A DNA stretch of 57,252 nt from Arthrobacter sp. SDTb3-6 (GTDB lineage: Bacteria; Actinomycetota; Actinomycetes; Actinomycetales; Micrococcaceae), in assembly GCF_013376095.1 (NCBI RefSeq), contig NZ_JAAMFN010000028.1:1-57252 (forward strand). The letters are read 5' to 3'. Numbering within the stretch: the first letter of the stretch is position 1; each line of letters begins with the position of its first letter. The notes below the pieces were generated by a model. That model did not search any database, had not been told where the DNA came from, and worked only from the letters and a program-made list of their open reading frames with translations. The position numbers were made by a program, and so were the translations under genes. Positions 27,435 to 36,783 of this stretch are shown one piece after another.

Positions 27435-28616
27435 ATGACTGGAATTGGATGGCTTGTGGCCGTATTGATGTTGTTGGCCGGCGTGCTGGCCGGCGCCGCC
27501 GTGGCTGCGTGGCTGATGCGCGGGCGCCTGCTCGCCGCGCAGGGCGAGGCTGCCGCTGCCCGGCGCGAGACCGGCGAGGTGAATGCGAACTTTGCCGCGG
27601 CCGACGCCGAACGCCGTCTCCTGTTCAACCAGAACCGTGCGCTGTCCGCCCAGCAGGGCTCGGATTCCTCCGTGCTGCAGGCCCTGGGCCCGGTGTCGGA
27701 AAAGTTGAATGCCGTCCAGCGGCAGGTGGCGCTCCTGGAGCGGGACCGGGTGGAGCAGTACGGCCAGCTCGCCGAACAGCTGCGTGAAGCCAAGGATGCC
27801 GACGCCCGGCTCCTGGCCACCACCACCTCCCTGGAGTCCGCGCTGCGCTCCAACAACGCCCGCGGCAAGTGGGGCGAGGTGCAGTTGCGCCGCGTCGTGG
27901 AGGCTGCCGGCATGCTGGCCCATGTGGACTTTGAGGAACAGGTCCACACGGCCACGGCCGACGGCGCGCACCGCCCCGACATGGTGGTCCACCTGCCCGG
28001 CGGCAAGGAACTGGTGCTGGATGCGAAGGTGCCGCTGTCCTCCTACCTGCACGCGCACGACGCCGGCCCGTCCGCAGGTGCCGGCGCGGACGCGCACCTG
28101 GCCCGCCACGCGAAGGCGGTAAAGGCCCACGTGGATGCGTTGGCCGCCAAGAAATACTGGACGTCCGCCCACAATTCCCCGGAACTGGTCATCTGCTTTG
28201 TGCCGGTGGAATCCATCCTGTCCTCCGCCCTGGTCGCGGATCCTTCGCTGCTGGACTACGCCATGGGCAAGAGCGTGGTGCTGGCCTCGCCGATTTCCCT
28301 GCTGGCCATCCTGAAGTCCATCGCGTTCAGCTGGCGCCAGGATGTGCTCACGGAAAGCGCCAAGGAACTTTTTGACCTCTCGGCGCAGCTGTATTCACGC
28401 CTGGGCGTCATGGGCGAGGCCGTCTCCGGGGTGGGGGCCTCGCTGAAAACCTCGGTGGAGCGCTACAACAAGCTGGTCGGCACGCTCGAGTCCCGGGTGC
28501 TTCCCACTGCCCGGAAGCTGAACGCCTTCGACCCCAACACGCTGTCCGCCCCCGCCCTGGTGGAAGCCGTGCCGAGATCCCTCACGGCACCGGAGCTGGA
28601 GGAACAAGCGGGCTAG
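27435..28616 (+). CDS. rmuC: RmuC-family DNA recombination protein
   Basis: A 393-residue protein. An N-terminal membrane anchor ([22 protein letters not shown]) is followed by a coiled coil of about 130 residues and the RmuC domain with its nuclease-like core: [54 protein letters not shown] and [19 protein letters not shown]. RmuC limits recombination at inverted repeats in E. coli. ATG 27435 has AGGTGGAGG directly upstream; the frame extends back to 27291 across the ychF promoter and is not used. It overlaps the end of ispH by 4 bases (convergent). Confidence 0.93.
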   Translation: MTGIGWLVAVLMLLAGVLAGAAVAAWLMRGRLLAAQGEAAAARRETGEVNANFAAADAERRLLFNQNRALSAQQGSDSSVLQALGPVSEKLNAVQRQVALLERDRVEQYGQLAEQLREAKDADARLLATTTSLESALRSNNARGKWGEVQLRRVVEAAGMLAHVDFEEQVHTATADGAHRPDMVVHLPGGKELVLDAKVPLSSYLHAHDAGPSAGAGADAHLARHAKAVKAHVDALAAKKYWTSAHNSPELVICFVPVESILSSALVADPSLLDYAMGKSVVLASPISLLAILKSIAFSWRQDVLTESAKELFDLSAQLYSRLGVMGEAVSGVGASLKTSVERYNKLVGTLESRVLPTARKLNAFDPNTLSAPALVEAVPRSLTAPELEEQAG

Positions 28617-29692
28617 CCGGCGTGTCCGTGGCCGCCCAGGCCGCGGGAGGTGTCGCCGGCTGCCTTGAGCGTGGCACGCAGTTCCTTGGGCAGGGAGAAA
28701 AGGATGTCCTCCTCAGCGGTGACCACTTCCTCCACCGCACCGTAGCCGTACCCGGCGAGGAGGTGCAGCACGTCCTGGACCAGGATTTCCGGGACGGAGG
28801 CGCCGCTGCTCACGCCGACGGTGGCCACGCCTTCAAACCAGGATTCGTCGATCTCGTTGGCAAAGTCCACGCGGTGGGAGGCCTTGGCACCGTATTCCAA
28901 GGCGACCTCCATCAGCCGCACCGAGTTGGAGGAATTGGCCGAACCCACCACAATGACCAGCTCGGCCTGCGGTGCAATTTTCTTGATGGCCACCTGGCGG
29001 TTGGTGGTGGCGTAGCAGATGTCGTCGCTGGGCGGATCCTGCAGTTTCGGGAAGCGTTCACGCAGGATCTTGACAATCTCCATCGTCTCGTCCACGGACA
29101 GCGTGGTCTGCGACAGCCAGATCAGGTGTTCCGGATCCTCGACCTGCACGGTGCGGGCTTCGGCCGGGTTGTTCACAATCGTGGTGCTTTCCGGCGCCTC
29201 TCCGTAGGTCCCCTCGACCTCCTCGTGGCCCACATGGCCGATGAGCAGGATGTGGTTTTTCGCCTTGGCAAAGCGCACTGCCTCGCGGTGGACCTTCGTG
29301 ACAAGGGGGCACGTGGCGTCGATGGTGCGCAATTTCCGGTCTTCGGCGGACTGCACGACGGCGGGGCTCACCCCGTGTGCCGAGAACACGACCAGCGCGC
29401 CTTCGGGCACCTCGTCGGTTTCCTCGACGAAGATCGCGCCGCGTTCCTCAAGCGTCGAGACCACGTGGACGTTGTGCACGATCTGCTTGCGCACGTAGAC
29501 CGGCGCACCATAGTGTTCCAGCGCCTTTTCCACGGCGATCACGGCACGGTCCACGCCGGCACAGTAGCCGCGCGGGGCGGCCAGCAGGACCCGTTTGGCG
29601 CCGGCCACGGGGGCTGCGGCAGCGACCTCTTCGGGAGACCGGCGGCGGCGCGGAACGGCGGGCATGGGGACGGAAACGGCAGTGGTGCTCAT
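28613..29692 (-). CDS. ispH: 4-hydroxy-3-methylbut-2-enyl diphosphate reductase
   Basis: Last enzyme of the MEP isoprenoid pathway, reducing HMBPP to IPP and DMAPP with a 4Fe-4S cluster. The 359-residue protein has the three cluster cysteines in GYCAGV, ATCPLV and [10 protein letters not shown], the catalytic loop SAHGVSP, and [11 protein letters not shown] and GVSSGAS for diphosphate binding. The N-terminal 30 residues before [15 protein letters not shown] are a basic, Ala/Pro-rich extension. ATG 29692 has TAGGAT six bases upstream, a leaderless pattern. Confidence 0.97.
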   Translation of the reverse strand: MSTTAVSVPMPAVPRRRRSPEEVAAAAPVAGAKRVLLAAPRGYCAGVDRAVIAVEKALEHYGAPVYVRKQIVHNVHVVSTLEERGAIFVEETDEVPEGALVVFSAHGVSPAVVQSAEDRKLRTIDATCPLVTKVHREAVRFAKAKNHILLIGHVGHEEVEGTYGEAPESTTIVNNPAEARTVQVEDPEHLIWLSQTTLSVDETMEIVKILRERFPKLQDPPSDDICYATTNRQVAIKKIAPQAELVIVVGSANSSNSVRLMEVALEYGAKASHRVDFANEIDESWFEGVATVGVSSGASVPEILVQDVLHLLAGYGYGAVEEVVTAEEDILFSLPKELRATLKAAGDTSRGLGGHGHAG

Positions 29693-29704
29693 GCCCCCAT
29701 CCTA
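29693..29704 (-). promoter_or_regulatory. -10 box for ispH, leaderless
   Basis: TAGGAT, six bases (GGGGGC), then ATG at 29692 on the minus strand. Confidence 0.45.
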
Positions 29705-30535
29705 CGTTGCCCGCCCCCTGCCCAGCAGGCCTGTGAGGAGGCCGACAACCACCAGCGCGACCGCCACGATGAAGCCGAGCACGATGCCCCACTGCCAGCT
29801 TGCCTGGGCTTGCGCGGCAAGTTCGCTCCCAAACCGTGCCACCACCGCGCTTCCCGCGCCGATCCTGCTGACCTGCCCGGCCGCAGAGCCCGTGCCCACC
29901 AGCCAGGCCAGGGCCACCACGCCCATCCCCAGGCCGGCCAGGACCAGTGTCAGCGCCCTTCGCCGCGCCACAGCCACGGCCAGCAGGAGCAGGAGCACGG
30001 CGGCGAGCGCCAGCCACTGTCCCGCGGCCCCCACCTTGGTCACCACGGGAATGGCCTTGGCCACCGTCGGCTGGTCCAGGCTGACCAGCACCTGCTTCGG
30101 CGTGGACAGGCTGACGCCCGTGTCGGCGGAGATCTTTGCACCCACCAGCCCCACCAGCGGGGCGACGTCCAGGTGGACGTCGCCACTGCCCTGTTGCTGT
30201 GCCGACGGGTCGAAGGTGAGCGTGTGGCTGCGGCGCAGCGTTTCCGACCAGGCCTCGGGGTAACCGGGCTGTGTGTAGAGGGACTGGGAGGTCGACTTGA
30301 TGATGCCGGCGGCCAGGCCCTGGAGTTCCGGTGGCAGGTTCAGCTTGGCGGTTGCCTGTCTGGCGACCATGGAGGAGAGGGCCTGCTGGAAGTCTGCGTT
30401 GGCGCCCAGCGGCCCGGCCAGGGCCACAAAGCCGGATTGGTCCACTATGTTGCGTTCGGTCCACACCGCGGGACCGCTGATGGCGGCCAGCACCAGCGCA
30501 GCGATGACCAGGATGGCGGAGACCAGTGAGCGCAT
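29702..30535 (-). CDS. Membrane protein with large extracytoplasmic loop, unknown function
   Basis: A 277-residue protein. The first helix (LVSAILVIAALVLAAISGPAVW) leads into an extracytoplasmic region of about 130 residues (from TERNIVDQSGF to VVTKVGAAG), followed by three helices close together (WLALAAVLLLLLAVAVA, LVLAGLGMGVVALAWLV, GIVLGFIVAVALVVVGLLTG). This looks like the membrane proteins found beside xseA/ispH in Arthrobacter relatives. No function can be assigned. ATG 30535 has AAGGGA seven bases before it and a signal-anchor start; the longer frame to 30619 is rejected. It ends 10 bases before the ispH ATG. Confidence 0.8.
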   Translation of the reverse strand: MRSLVSAILVIAALVLAAISGPAVWTERNIVDQSGFVALAGPLGANADFQQALSSMVARQATAKLNLPPELQGLAAGIIKSTSQSLYTQPGYPEAWSETLRRSHTLTFDPSAQQQGSGDVHLDVAPLVGLVGAKISADTGVSLSTPKQVLVSLDQPTVAKAIPVVTKVGAAGQWLALAAVLLLLLAVAVARRRALTLVLAGLGMGVVALAWLVGTGSAAGQVSRIGAGSAVVARFGSELAAQAQASWQWGIVLGFIVAVALVVVGLLTGLLGRGRAT

Positions 30536-30729
30536 GAATAATCCCTTGATTGAGGTGGTGGGATACCACTTTATTCGAAGAATATTGGCGTCCCCGCCAC
30601 ACGCCTGGCGGATTACCACCCCGGGCGCCTGTGGATAACGGCGGGGGGTTGTCGCTGGCCAAAGCTAGAGTGGAAGCAGAATTTGTTTCCCAAGGATTGT
30701 GTTGCCCACCAGGACGGAGCGCGTTGCCC

Positions 30730-31971
30730 ATGCAGGAAACCCCGGAACGGAAAGTGCTTCCGCCCACGGCGGCACAGACATCCCCGGAGAACCCGTGGCC
30801 GCTGGCCATGCTGAGCCAAAAGCTGAAGTCCCATATTGACAGGGCGCCCGCGGCCTGGGTTGAGGGGCAGATCATTGAACTCAACAAGCGGGCCAATGTC
30901 AGCTATCTCACCATCCGCGACGTCGACGCAGAGGTCTCGCTCAGTGTCACGGTCTGGGGTTCGGTCCTCAGCCAGCTCGCCACTCCGTTGGAGCGCGGCG
31001 CCCGCGTGGTGACGCTCCTGAAACCGGATTTTTGGCTGAAAACCGGCCGCCTGTCCATGCAGGGCCGGGACATCCGGCCCGTGGGCCTGGGCGATCTGTT
31101 GGCCAGGATTGAGCAGCTGCGCCAGGCCCTGGCCGCCGAAGGCCTGTTTGACCCGCGTCGCAAGAAGCGGCTGCCGCTGCTCCCCCACCGGATCGGGCTG
31201 GTCACGGGGCGCAATTCGGATGCCATGAAGGACGTGCTGCGCAATGCCGCGCTGCGCTGGCCGGCGGTGGAATTCGAAGTGCGCGAGGTCGCCGTCCAGG
31301 GCGTCAATGCCGTCACGGCGGTGATCGGGGCGCTGCGGGAGCTTGACGCCGACCCGGCCGTGGATGTGATTGTCATTGCCCGCGGGGGCGGCTCCCTGGA
31401 AGACCTGCTGCCCTTCAGCCACGAATCGCTGGTCCGTGCCGTGGCCGACGCCGTGACGCCGGTGGTCAGTGCCATCGGCCACGAGGCGGACCGCCCGCTG
31501 CTGGACGACGTCGCGGACCTGCGCGCCTCCACCCCGACCGACGCCGCCAAGCGGATCGTCCCCGACGTCGGCGAGGAACTGCGGCGCGTGGACCAGTCAC
31601 GCACCCAGCTCAACCGCCGCATCAACCAGCTGCTGGAGCGCGAAGGCGACCGGCTGGCCCAGCTCCGCTCCCGGCCGGCCATGGCCCGCCCCGAAAGCAT
31701 GCTCACGGCCCGTGCCGATGACATCGCCCGGCTCGGCGGGCGGGCACTGACCGCGGTGCGCAGCCAGGTGGGGCGGCATGCCGACCAGCTCACCCACCTC
31801 CGTGCCCAGGTGCGCGCCCTGTCCCCGCAAAAGACGCTCGACCGCGGCTACGCCGTGGTGCAGCTTGCGGACCGCAGCATTGTGCGCGACCCCGCCCAGG
31901 CGCCCGGCGGCACACCCCTGAAAATCCGTGTGGCGGGCGGCGACTTCAGCGCCGCAGCCACCACCAACTGA
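30730..31971 (+). CDS. xseA: Exodeoxyribonuclease VII large subunit
   Basis: A 413-residue nuclease subunit. The N-terminal OB fold starts PWPLAMLSQKLKSHIDRAPAAWVEGQI, and the catalytic domain contains GLVTGRNSDAMKDVL, ARGGGSLEDLLPFSHESLVRAV and SAIGHEADRPLLDDVADLRASTPTDAA, the strongest XseA signature. A long coiled coil follows, ending LDRGYAVVQL. With XseB it degrades single-stranded DNA. ATG 30730 follows GGAG by ten bases; TTG 30724 is a possible alternative. It is divergent from the membrane protein gene, and the 3' end runs into a 13-bp tandem repeat. Confidence 0.96.
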   Translation: MQETPERKVLPPTAAQTSPENPWPLAMLSQKLKSHIDRAPAAWVEGQIIELNKRANVSYLTIRDVDAEVSLSVTVWGSVLSQLATPLERGARVVTLLKPDFWLKTGRLSMQGRDIRPVGLGDLLARIEQLRQALAAEGLFDPRRKKRLPLLPHRIGLVTGRNSDAMKDVLRNAALRWPAVEFEVREVAVQGVNAVTAVIGALRELDADPAVDVIVIARGGGSLEDLLPFSHESLVRAVADAVTPVVSAIGHEADRPLLDDVADLRASTPTDAAKRIVPDVGEELRRVDQSRTQLNRRINQLLEREGDRLAQLRSRPAMARPESMLTARADDIARLGGRALTAVRSQVGRHADQLTHLRAQVRALSPQKTLDRGYAVVQLADRSIVRDPAQAPGGTPLKIRVAGGDFSAAATTN

Positions 31972-32016
31972 CACTGCCAACTGACACTGCCAACCGACAC
32001 CGCCGGCGGACGCTGC
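31965..32016. repeat. 13-bp tandem repeat at the xseA-xseB junction
   Basis: Four consecutive 13-base units: CAACTGACACTGC twice exactly (31965-31990), then two diverged copies (to 32016). The xseA stop codon lies inside the first unit, so copy number can change without altering either protein. Confidence 0.7.
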
Positions 32017-32039
32017 CGGCTCGAAGCAAAGGACCAGCC

Positions 32040-32279
32040 ATGAGCCCCGAAACACCCTCAACAACGAACCCGCAGAACGCCGACGTTGCCATCCTGAGCT
32101 ACGAACAGGCCCGCGAACAACTGGTGGCCGTGGTCAACCAGCTCGAGGCGGGCAGCTCCAGCCTGGAGGACTCGCTCGCCCTCTGGGAGCGCGGGGAGGC
32201 GCTGGCCAGGAAGTGCGAGGAATGGCTCGAAGGCGCCAAGGCCCGCCTCGACGCCGCCCGCGCCTCAACGGAGGGCTGA
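32040..32279 (+). CDS. xseB: Exodeoxyribonuclease VII small subunit
   Basis: A 79-residue helical protein with the XseB core LSYEQAREQLVAVVNQLEAG then SSSLEDSLALWERGEALARK and a following helix ending CEEWLEGAKARLDAA. It binds XseA through the coiled coil. ATG 32040 has AAAGGA eight bases before it. It follows xseA by 68 bases. Confidence 0.95.
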   Translation: MSPETPSTTNPQNADVAILSYEQAREQLVAVVNQLEAGSSSLEDSLALWERGEALARKCEEWLEGAKARLDAARASTEG

Positions 32280-32302
32280 GCTGGGACCCCGCGGCACCTT
32301 TT

Positions 32303-33520
32303 CTAGGGTTTGTAGGTGCCTAGGAACTCGGCAATCCGTCCCACGGCTTCTTCAAGGTCCTCCACGTTGGGCAGCGTGACCAGCCGGAAGTGGTCGGGGC
32401 GGACCCAGTTGAAGGCGGTCCCGTGGGAAATGAGGATCTTTTGCTGCTCCAGCAGGTCCAGGGCGAACTGTTCATCGCTCTTGATCGGGTAGGCTTCCGG
32501 ATCAAGCTTGGGGAAGAGGTAGAGCGCCCCCTTGGCCTGGTTGACGGAAACGCCGGGGATCTCGTTGAGCAGCCGGTAGGCGGCGTCCCGCTGTTCGCGC
32601 AGCCGCCCGCCCGGCAGGATGAGATCCTCAATGCTCTGGTGCCCGCCGAGGGCGGTCTGGATGGCGTGTTGGCCCGGCACATTCGCGCACATGCGCATGT
32701 TGGCCAGCAGGTTGATGCCCTCAAGGTAGTTCGCGGCCCTGGACTTGGGCCCGGAAATGGCCAGCCAGCCGGAACGGTAGCCGCAGATCCGGTACGCCTT
32801 CGACAGCCCGCTGAACGTCATGCACAGCACGTCGTCGCCGGTAACCATGGCGGTGTTGGTGAACTCGGTGCCGTCGTAGAGGATCTTCTCGTAGATCTCA
32901 TCCGAGAACACGATCAGCCCGTGCTTGCGGGCCAGGTCCACCATGGACTTCAGGACGTGGGGCGGGTAGACCGCGCCCGTGGGGTTGTTGGGGTTGATGA
33001 TGACCAGGCCCTTGGTCCGGGGCGTGATCTTCGCCTCCAGGTCCGCCAGGTCCGGCCACCAGCCGTTGTCCTCGTCGCACAGGTAGTGCACCGGCCTCCC
33101 GCCGGCCAGGCTGACCGACGCGGTCCACAGCGGGTAGTCCGGGGTGGGCACCAGGACCTCGTCGCCGTTGTCCAGCAGTGCCATGAGGGAGAGCGTAATG
33201 AGCTCGCTGACGCCGTTGCCGAGGTAGACGTCATCGACGCTGATGTTGTGGATGCCCCGCGTCTGGTAGTACTGGACCACGGCGGTCCGTGCCGAGAATA
33301 TTCCGCGCGAATCGCTGTACCCCTGGGCGTGCGGCAGGTGGCGGATCATGTCCACGAGGATGGCGTCGGGCGCCTCAAATCCAAAGGGGGCCGGGTTGCC
33401 GATGTTCAGCTTCAGGATGCGGTGGCCCTCGGACTCCAGCTTTTGGGCCCGTTCCAGCACGGGGCCGCGGATGTCATAGAGGACGTTGTGAAGCTTGGTG
33501 GACTGCTTGAAATCTGCCAT
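32303..33520 (-). CDS. Pyridoxal-phosphate aminotransferase, alanine-type (AlaA-like)
   Basis: A fold-type I aminotransferase of 405 residues. It shows RILKLNIGNPAPFGFEAPD, the NPNNPTGAVYP phosphate/substrate loop, SDEIYEKILYDG and the PLP lysine in FSGLSKAYRICGYRSGW. This set closely matches the glutamate-pyruvate aminotransferase AlaA and its actinobacterial relatives. It probably makes alanine from pyruvate and glutamate, but other amino acids are possible. ATG 33520 gives the family N-terminus (MADFKQSTKLHNVLYDIRGP). An AATATT six bases upstream suggests leaderless transcription. It converges with xseB. Confidence 0.9.
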   Translation of the reverse strand: MADFKQSTKLHNVLYDIRGPVLERAQKLESEGHRILKLNIGNPAPFGFEAPDAILVDMIRHLPHAQGYSDSRGIFSARTAVVQYYQTRGIHNISVDDVYLGNGVSELITLSLMALLDNGDEVLVPTPDYPLWTASVSLAGGRPVHYLCDEDNGWWPDLADLEAKITPRTKGLVIINPNNPTGAVYPPHVLKSMVDLARKHGLIVFSDEIYEKILYDGTEFTNTAMVTGDDVLCMTFSGLSKAYRICGYRSGWLAISGPKSRAANYLEGINLLANMRMCANVPGQHAIQTALGGHQSIEDLILPGGRLREQRDAAYRLLNEIPGVSVNQAKGALYLFPKLDPEAYPIKSDEQFALDLLEQQKILISHGTAFNWVRPDHFRLVTLPNVEDLEEAVGRIAEFLGTYKP

Positions 33521-33587
33521 TAACCAAATATTGCACACCGTCCCTGCCGGTGCCTGTGTGACGTGCCCGCCGGGGCAGTGCCAATGG

Positions 33588-34538
33588 TCAGGAAGTGGCC
33601 TTGACGAGCCCGTTTTGCACCAGCCAGGACCTGGCAACCTGTGCCGGGGAGCCGAAGTGCATGCCGGCGCCGATGCGGTTCAGGTTGACCAGTTCGTCGT
33701 TGCCGAGCGCAGCGGAGACCTTGTTCAGGACCGCCTGCACGTCGGCGGGCACCTTGGCCTCGTTGACCACCGGCACCACGTTTTCGGGCCGGAAGATGCC
33801 CTTGGTGTCGGTCAGGGCCACCAGTGCGTTGTCGTCGATGGCGGGCGAGGTGCTGTGGATGTCCGCGACCTGGATGTCATCGCGCAGCAGCGCCAGCAGG
33901 AGTTCGTCGTGGGTGGAAGGCAGTTCCCGGTAGGTCTTGGGGACGCAGTTGTAGTCGGCACCGACGGCGGCCAGGCCGCGGTCCTTGGTGTGGAAGGCGG
34001 CCGAGCCGCCAAAGCTGAGCTTGGCGCACACCTTTGCCAGGTCGGAGATGGTCTTCAGGTGGTATTTTTCCGCCGTCACCGCCGTGACCACGAGGGAATC
34101 GTTGTCATTGGCCGCGGCCGGGTCCAACAGGGCGGTCCCGGCCGGAAGTGCGGCCTTCAGGGCGGCGGGCACTGCTGCCGGCGCGGTGGCACCCGCCGAC
34201 GGGTCCCGTCCGAGCAGCATGTCGCTGGAGTAGCCCGGCACGACGTCGACCTTTCCCGCCGCCACCTGGTCCAGCAGCGTGGGGTCCTTGGGGTCCTCCG
34301 GCTTGACGACGGCGGCCAGACCGGCGGCGTTCATTGCCTCGGCGTACACATTGGCCAGCAGCACGCCCTCCAGCGGGTTCGAACCATCCGGCACGGCCGG
34401 GGTCCCCACCACGAGCGCCGGCCGCTTCGACTGCGTGGCGCTGGGGATGACGACAATGGGGCTGGTGGTGCAGGCCGTGGTGCCCGCAACCAGCATGACC
34501 GCCACGGCCGCGGACGCGGCCAAACGTAACAGGTGCAT
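33588..34538 (-). CDS. OpuAC/ProX-type glycine betaine/choline-binding lipoprotein, orphan
   Basis: A 316-residue substrate-binding protein with an N-terminal signal and lipobox (VAGTTACTT). The body has the OpuAC two-lobe features: RPALVVGTPAVPDGSNPLEGVLLANVY, GKVDVVPGYSSDML, and RDDIQVADIHSTSPAIDDN. Such proteins bind quaternary ammonium compounds for osmoprotection, but the aromatic ligand cage cannot be confirmed here. No permease or ATPase adjoins it. ATG 34538 has AAGGGAG five bases before it. Confidence 0.85.
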   Translation of the reverse strand: MHLLRLAASAAVAVMLVAGTTACTTSPIVVIPSATQSKRPALVVGTPAVPDGSNPLEGVLLANVYAEAMNAAGLAAVVKPEDPKDPTLLDQVAAGKVDVVPGYSSDMLLGRDPSAGATAPAAVPAALKAALPAGTALLDPAAANDNDSLVVTAVTAEKYHLKTISDLAKVCAKLSFGGSAAFHTKDRGLAAVGADYNCVPKTYRELPSTHDELLLALLRDDIQVADIHSTSPAIDDNALVALTDTKGIFRPENVVPVVNEAKVPADVQAVLNKVSAALGNDELVNLNRIGAGMHFGSPAQVARSWLVQNGLVKATS

Positions 34539-34669
34539 GTTCTCCCTTGGTCTGCCGGGTCCGGCGGCCCTGCTGGCCGGGCCGGGCCTGCGGCGCGTCC
34601 TTCAGGGAACAGCTTACCGGCGGCCCGCACCCGCCCCGTCCCCGCCTCCGCGGGAACGGCCGCGCGTGC

Positions 34670-36550
34670 TCAGCCCAGGTCCTCGACGTGGGTTGCGCCC
34701 CGGGCGCCGAGTTCCGGCGCCTCCCGAAACTGCGCTTGTGTGCCGGCGTGCTCCAGTTCCAGCACCGTGATGCGGTTGGTCCCGGGCCGCAGCAGGGGCG
34801 CCGGGACGTAGAGCGTATGCTGCGGGCCCACCTCCCAGTAGCGGCCCAGGAGGAAGCCGTTGACCCAGGCGAACCCCTTGACAAAGCCCGGCAGGGCCAG
34901 GTGGGTGTCCGCCGGTCCGTCGACGTGGAGGCTGCCGTGGAAGAGTCCCCGGCCGCCCGCCTCACCGCCCGGGTCCTGGCTGCCCGAATCCCGGCCGCCC
35001 GCGCGGCCCAGCAGCTCCGCCAACGGCGCGCCGGGGTCCAGGGCCCGCTGCTCCCAGTGGAAGACGTAGCGCTGGTTGACCAGCACGCCGCCCAGGATGC
35101 CCTTGCCCTGTCCGAACAGCGGCCCGTAGTTGATGCGGCCCTGGTTTTCCACCAGGATCTCCAGCACGGCCGGACCGCCCGCGTGGGCCACCGTCAGGCC
35201 GGCTTCCGCCGTGCTGTCCGTCAGGACGCCGGCGGGCACACCGTCAATCCACAGGTAGGCGCGGTCATGCAGGCCGCGGATCCTGATGGTGCCGCCGCCG
35301 ATGGGCAGGACGGCCGTGGCGGTGTGGTGCACCAGTCCGCGGTCCAGGCCCAGCTGTTCGAAGGACAGCGGCTTGATGCTGGCGGCGGCTTCCCCTGCGC
35401 GGACCAGTTCCAGGAGCCCGGTGCCGGCCGTGAGGTCGATGCCCGACGCCGGCAGGACCGCGGCCGGGCGGGCCAGGGCCTCGGGCAGCGGGGCCGGCTC
35501 GCGGCCGGCCGCGGCATGGAACACTTTTCGCATGGCATGGAACTTGTCGGTGAGGCGCCCGTCCTCGCCGATGGGCGCGTCCGAGTCGTAGCTGGTGACG
35601 GTGGGCTGGATGGCGCCGTCGTGGTTGCACCCGGACGTCAGGCCGAAGTTGGTGCCGCCATGGGCCATGTACAGGCAGACGGAACCGCCAAGGTCCAGGA
35701 TCTTCGCCACGTCGGCGGCGGCATCGGCCGCACCGCGGGTGTGGTGCTCCTCGCCCCAATGGTCAAACCAGCCGTTCCAAAACTCGACGTTGAAGAACGG
35801 TTCGCCGGGCCGGCGGCGCCGCCAGACGGCGTCGGCCGCATCGCCGCCGGAGCCCAGGGTCGCCGCCGCCCAGGTGTCCGGCAGGGCGCCGCCGTCCAGG
35901 AAGTAGTCCGTGCCGCCGTCGGCCGTGAACAGCATTTCGGTGATGCCGCGGGACTGCAGCGCTGCCCGGTTCCAGCGCAGGTAGCCGGCGTCGTCGCCAT
36001 AGCTGCCGTATTCATTTTCAATCTGGACGGCGACCACGGGGCCGCCGTGCGAAGCCTGCAGGGGCACGAGGACGGGCAGGAGCCCGTCAAACCACTCCCC
36101 CACGACGCGGGTAAAGCGCGGATCCGAGGAGCGCAGCACCATCTCCGGGTCGGCAATGGCCCAGGCCGGGAAGCCGCCGTTGTCCCATTCGGCGCAAATG
36201 TAGGGTCCGGGGCGGACAATGACGTCCAGGCCCGCGTCGCCGGCAAGCGTGATGAAGCGGGCAAGGTCCCGCCAGCCGGTGAAATCCGGGGCCACCCCCC
36301 TGGTGGGCTGGTGGAAGTTCCAGGCCACGTAGGTGTCCAGCGTGTTCACCCCCATGGCCGCGAGCCGGGCGATCCTGTCCTCCCACAGCTCGGGGTGGAT
36401 GCGGAAATAGTGCATGGCACCGGCCAGGATCCGGTGCGGCCGGCCGTACCGGCTGAGCTTCCGCCCGGAATAGGAGAGCGCCGGGCCGGGGCCTGACCGG
36501 CGCGTTGCGGGAAGGCGTGCGGCCTCCTCGGCGGGCGTTGGGGCATTCAT
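34670..36550 (-). CDS. GH35 beta-galactosidase
   Basis: A 626-residue glycoside hydrolase family 35 enzyme. It starts with the family block HRILAGAMHYFRIHPELWEDR, then NTLDTYVAWNFHQP. The acid/base glutamate lies in VQIENEYGSYG and the nucleophile glutamate in FNVEFWNGWFDHWG. The C-terminal region has jelly-roll domains (ending LPGFVKGFAWVNGFLLGRYW, typical of GH35). No signal peptide is seen, so it is probably cytosolic and acts on imported galactosides. ATG 36550 has GGGAGAA nine bases upstream. A divergent LacI regulator and a palindrome between them suggest sugar-controlled repression. Confidence 0.95.
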   Translation of the reverse strand: MNAPTPAEEAARLPATRRSGPGPALSYSGRKLSRYGRPHRILAGAMHYFRIHPELWEDRIARLAAMGVNTLDTYVAWNFHQPTRGVAPDFTGWRDLARFITLAGDAGLDVIVRPGPYICAEWDNGGFPAWAIADPEMVLRSSDPRFTRVVGEWFDGLLPVLVPLQASHGGPVVAVQIENEYGSYGDDAGYLRWNRAALQSRGITEMLFTADGGTDYFLDGGALPDTWAAATLGSGGDAADAVWRRRRPGEPFFNVEFWNGWFDHWGEEHHTRGAADAAADVAKILDLGGSVCLYMAHGGTNFGLTSGCNHDGAIQPTVTSYDSDAPIGEDGRLTDKFHAMRKVFHAAAGREPAPLPEALARPAAVLPASGIDLTAGTGLLELVRAGEAAASIKPLSFEQLGLDRGLVHHTATAVLPIGGGTIRIRGLHDRAYLWIDGVPAGVLTDSTAEAGLTVAHAGGPAVLEILVENQGRINYGPLFGQGKGILGGVLVNQRYVFHWEQRALDPGAPLAELLGRAGGRDSGSQDPGGEAGGRGLFHGSLHVDGPADTHLALPGFVKGFAWVNGFLLGRYWEVGPQHTLYVPAPLLRPGTNRITVLELEHAGTQAQFREAPELGARGATHVEDLG

Positions 36551-36590
36551 GGACAAGGCTTCTCCCGGCATTCGTTCGGCAGGCACAGAC

Positions 36591-36604
36591 TGTTATGGAT
36601 AACA
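36591..36604. promoter_or_regulatory. Palindromic operator between GH35 and LacI genes
   Basis: TGTTATGGATAACA has perfect 6-bp arms around GG. It lies about 47 bases before the GH35 ATG, in the only AT-rich patch of the intergenic region, where the GH35 promoter is expected. Most likely it is the site of the LacI-family repressor encoded next door. Confidence 0.55.
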
Positions 36605-36783
36605 AGCATAGGCGTCTGCTCCCCGGCTGGTGAAATGCGGGGTCCGTTTGTGGGCCCCGGGGCGGCCATGTTACGCGAAACACCTACAATGGTGGCAGGC
36701 GCGACGGGCCACCCGGCACCGGACTGAAGCACCACTCTCCGGGCAGCCGGCGGAGACCGCGCAACCGAGCGAGGAGGCACACC

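Noticed and set aside
28622-30529. A 635-codon open frame opposite ispH and the membrane protein
   Set aside because: It spans two real minus-strand genes and their gap, is full of His/Gln/Gly, and has no recognisable domain.
30550-30729. N-terminal extension of XseA
   Set aside because: The extra residues are not family-like and cross the divergent promoter region; ATG 30730 has a ribosome site.
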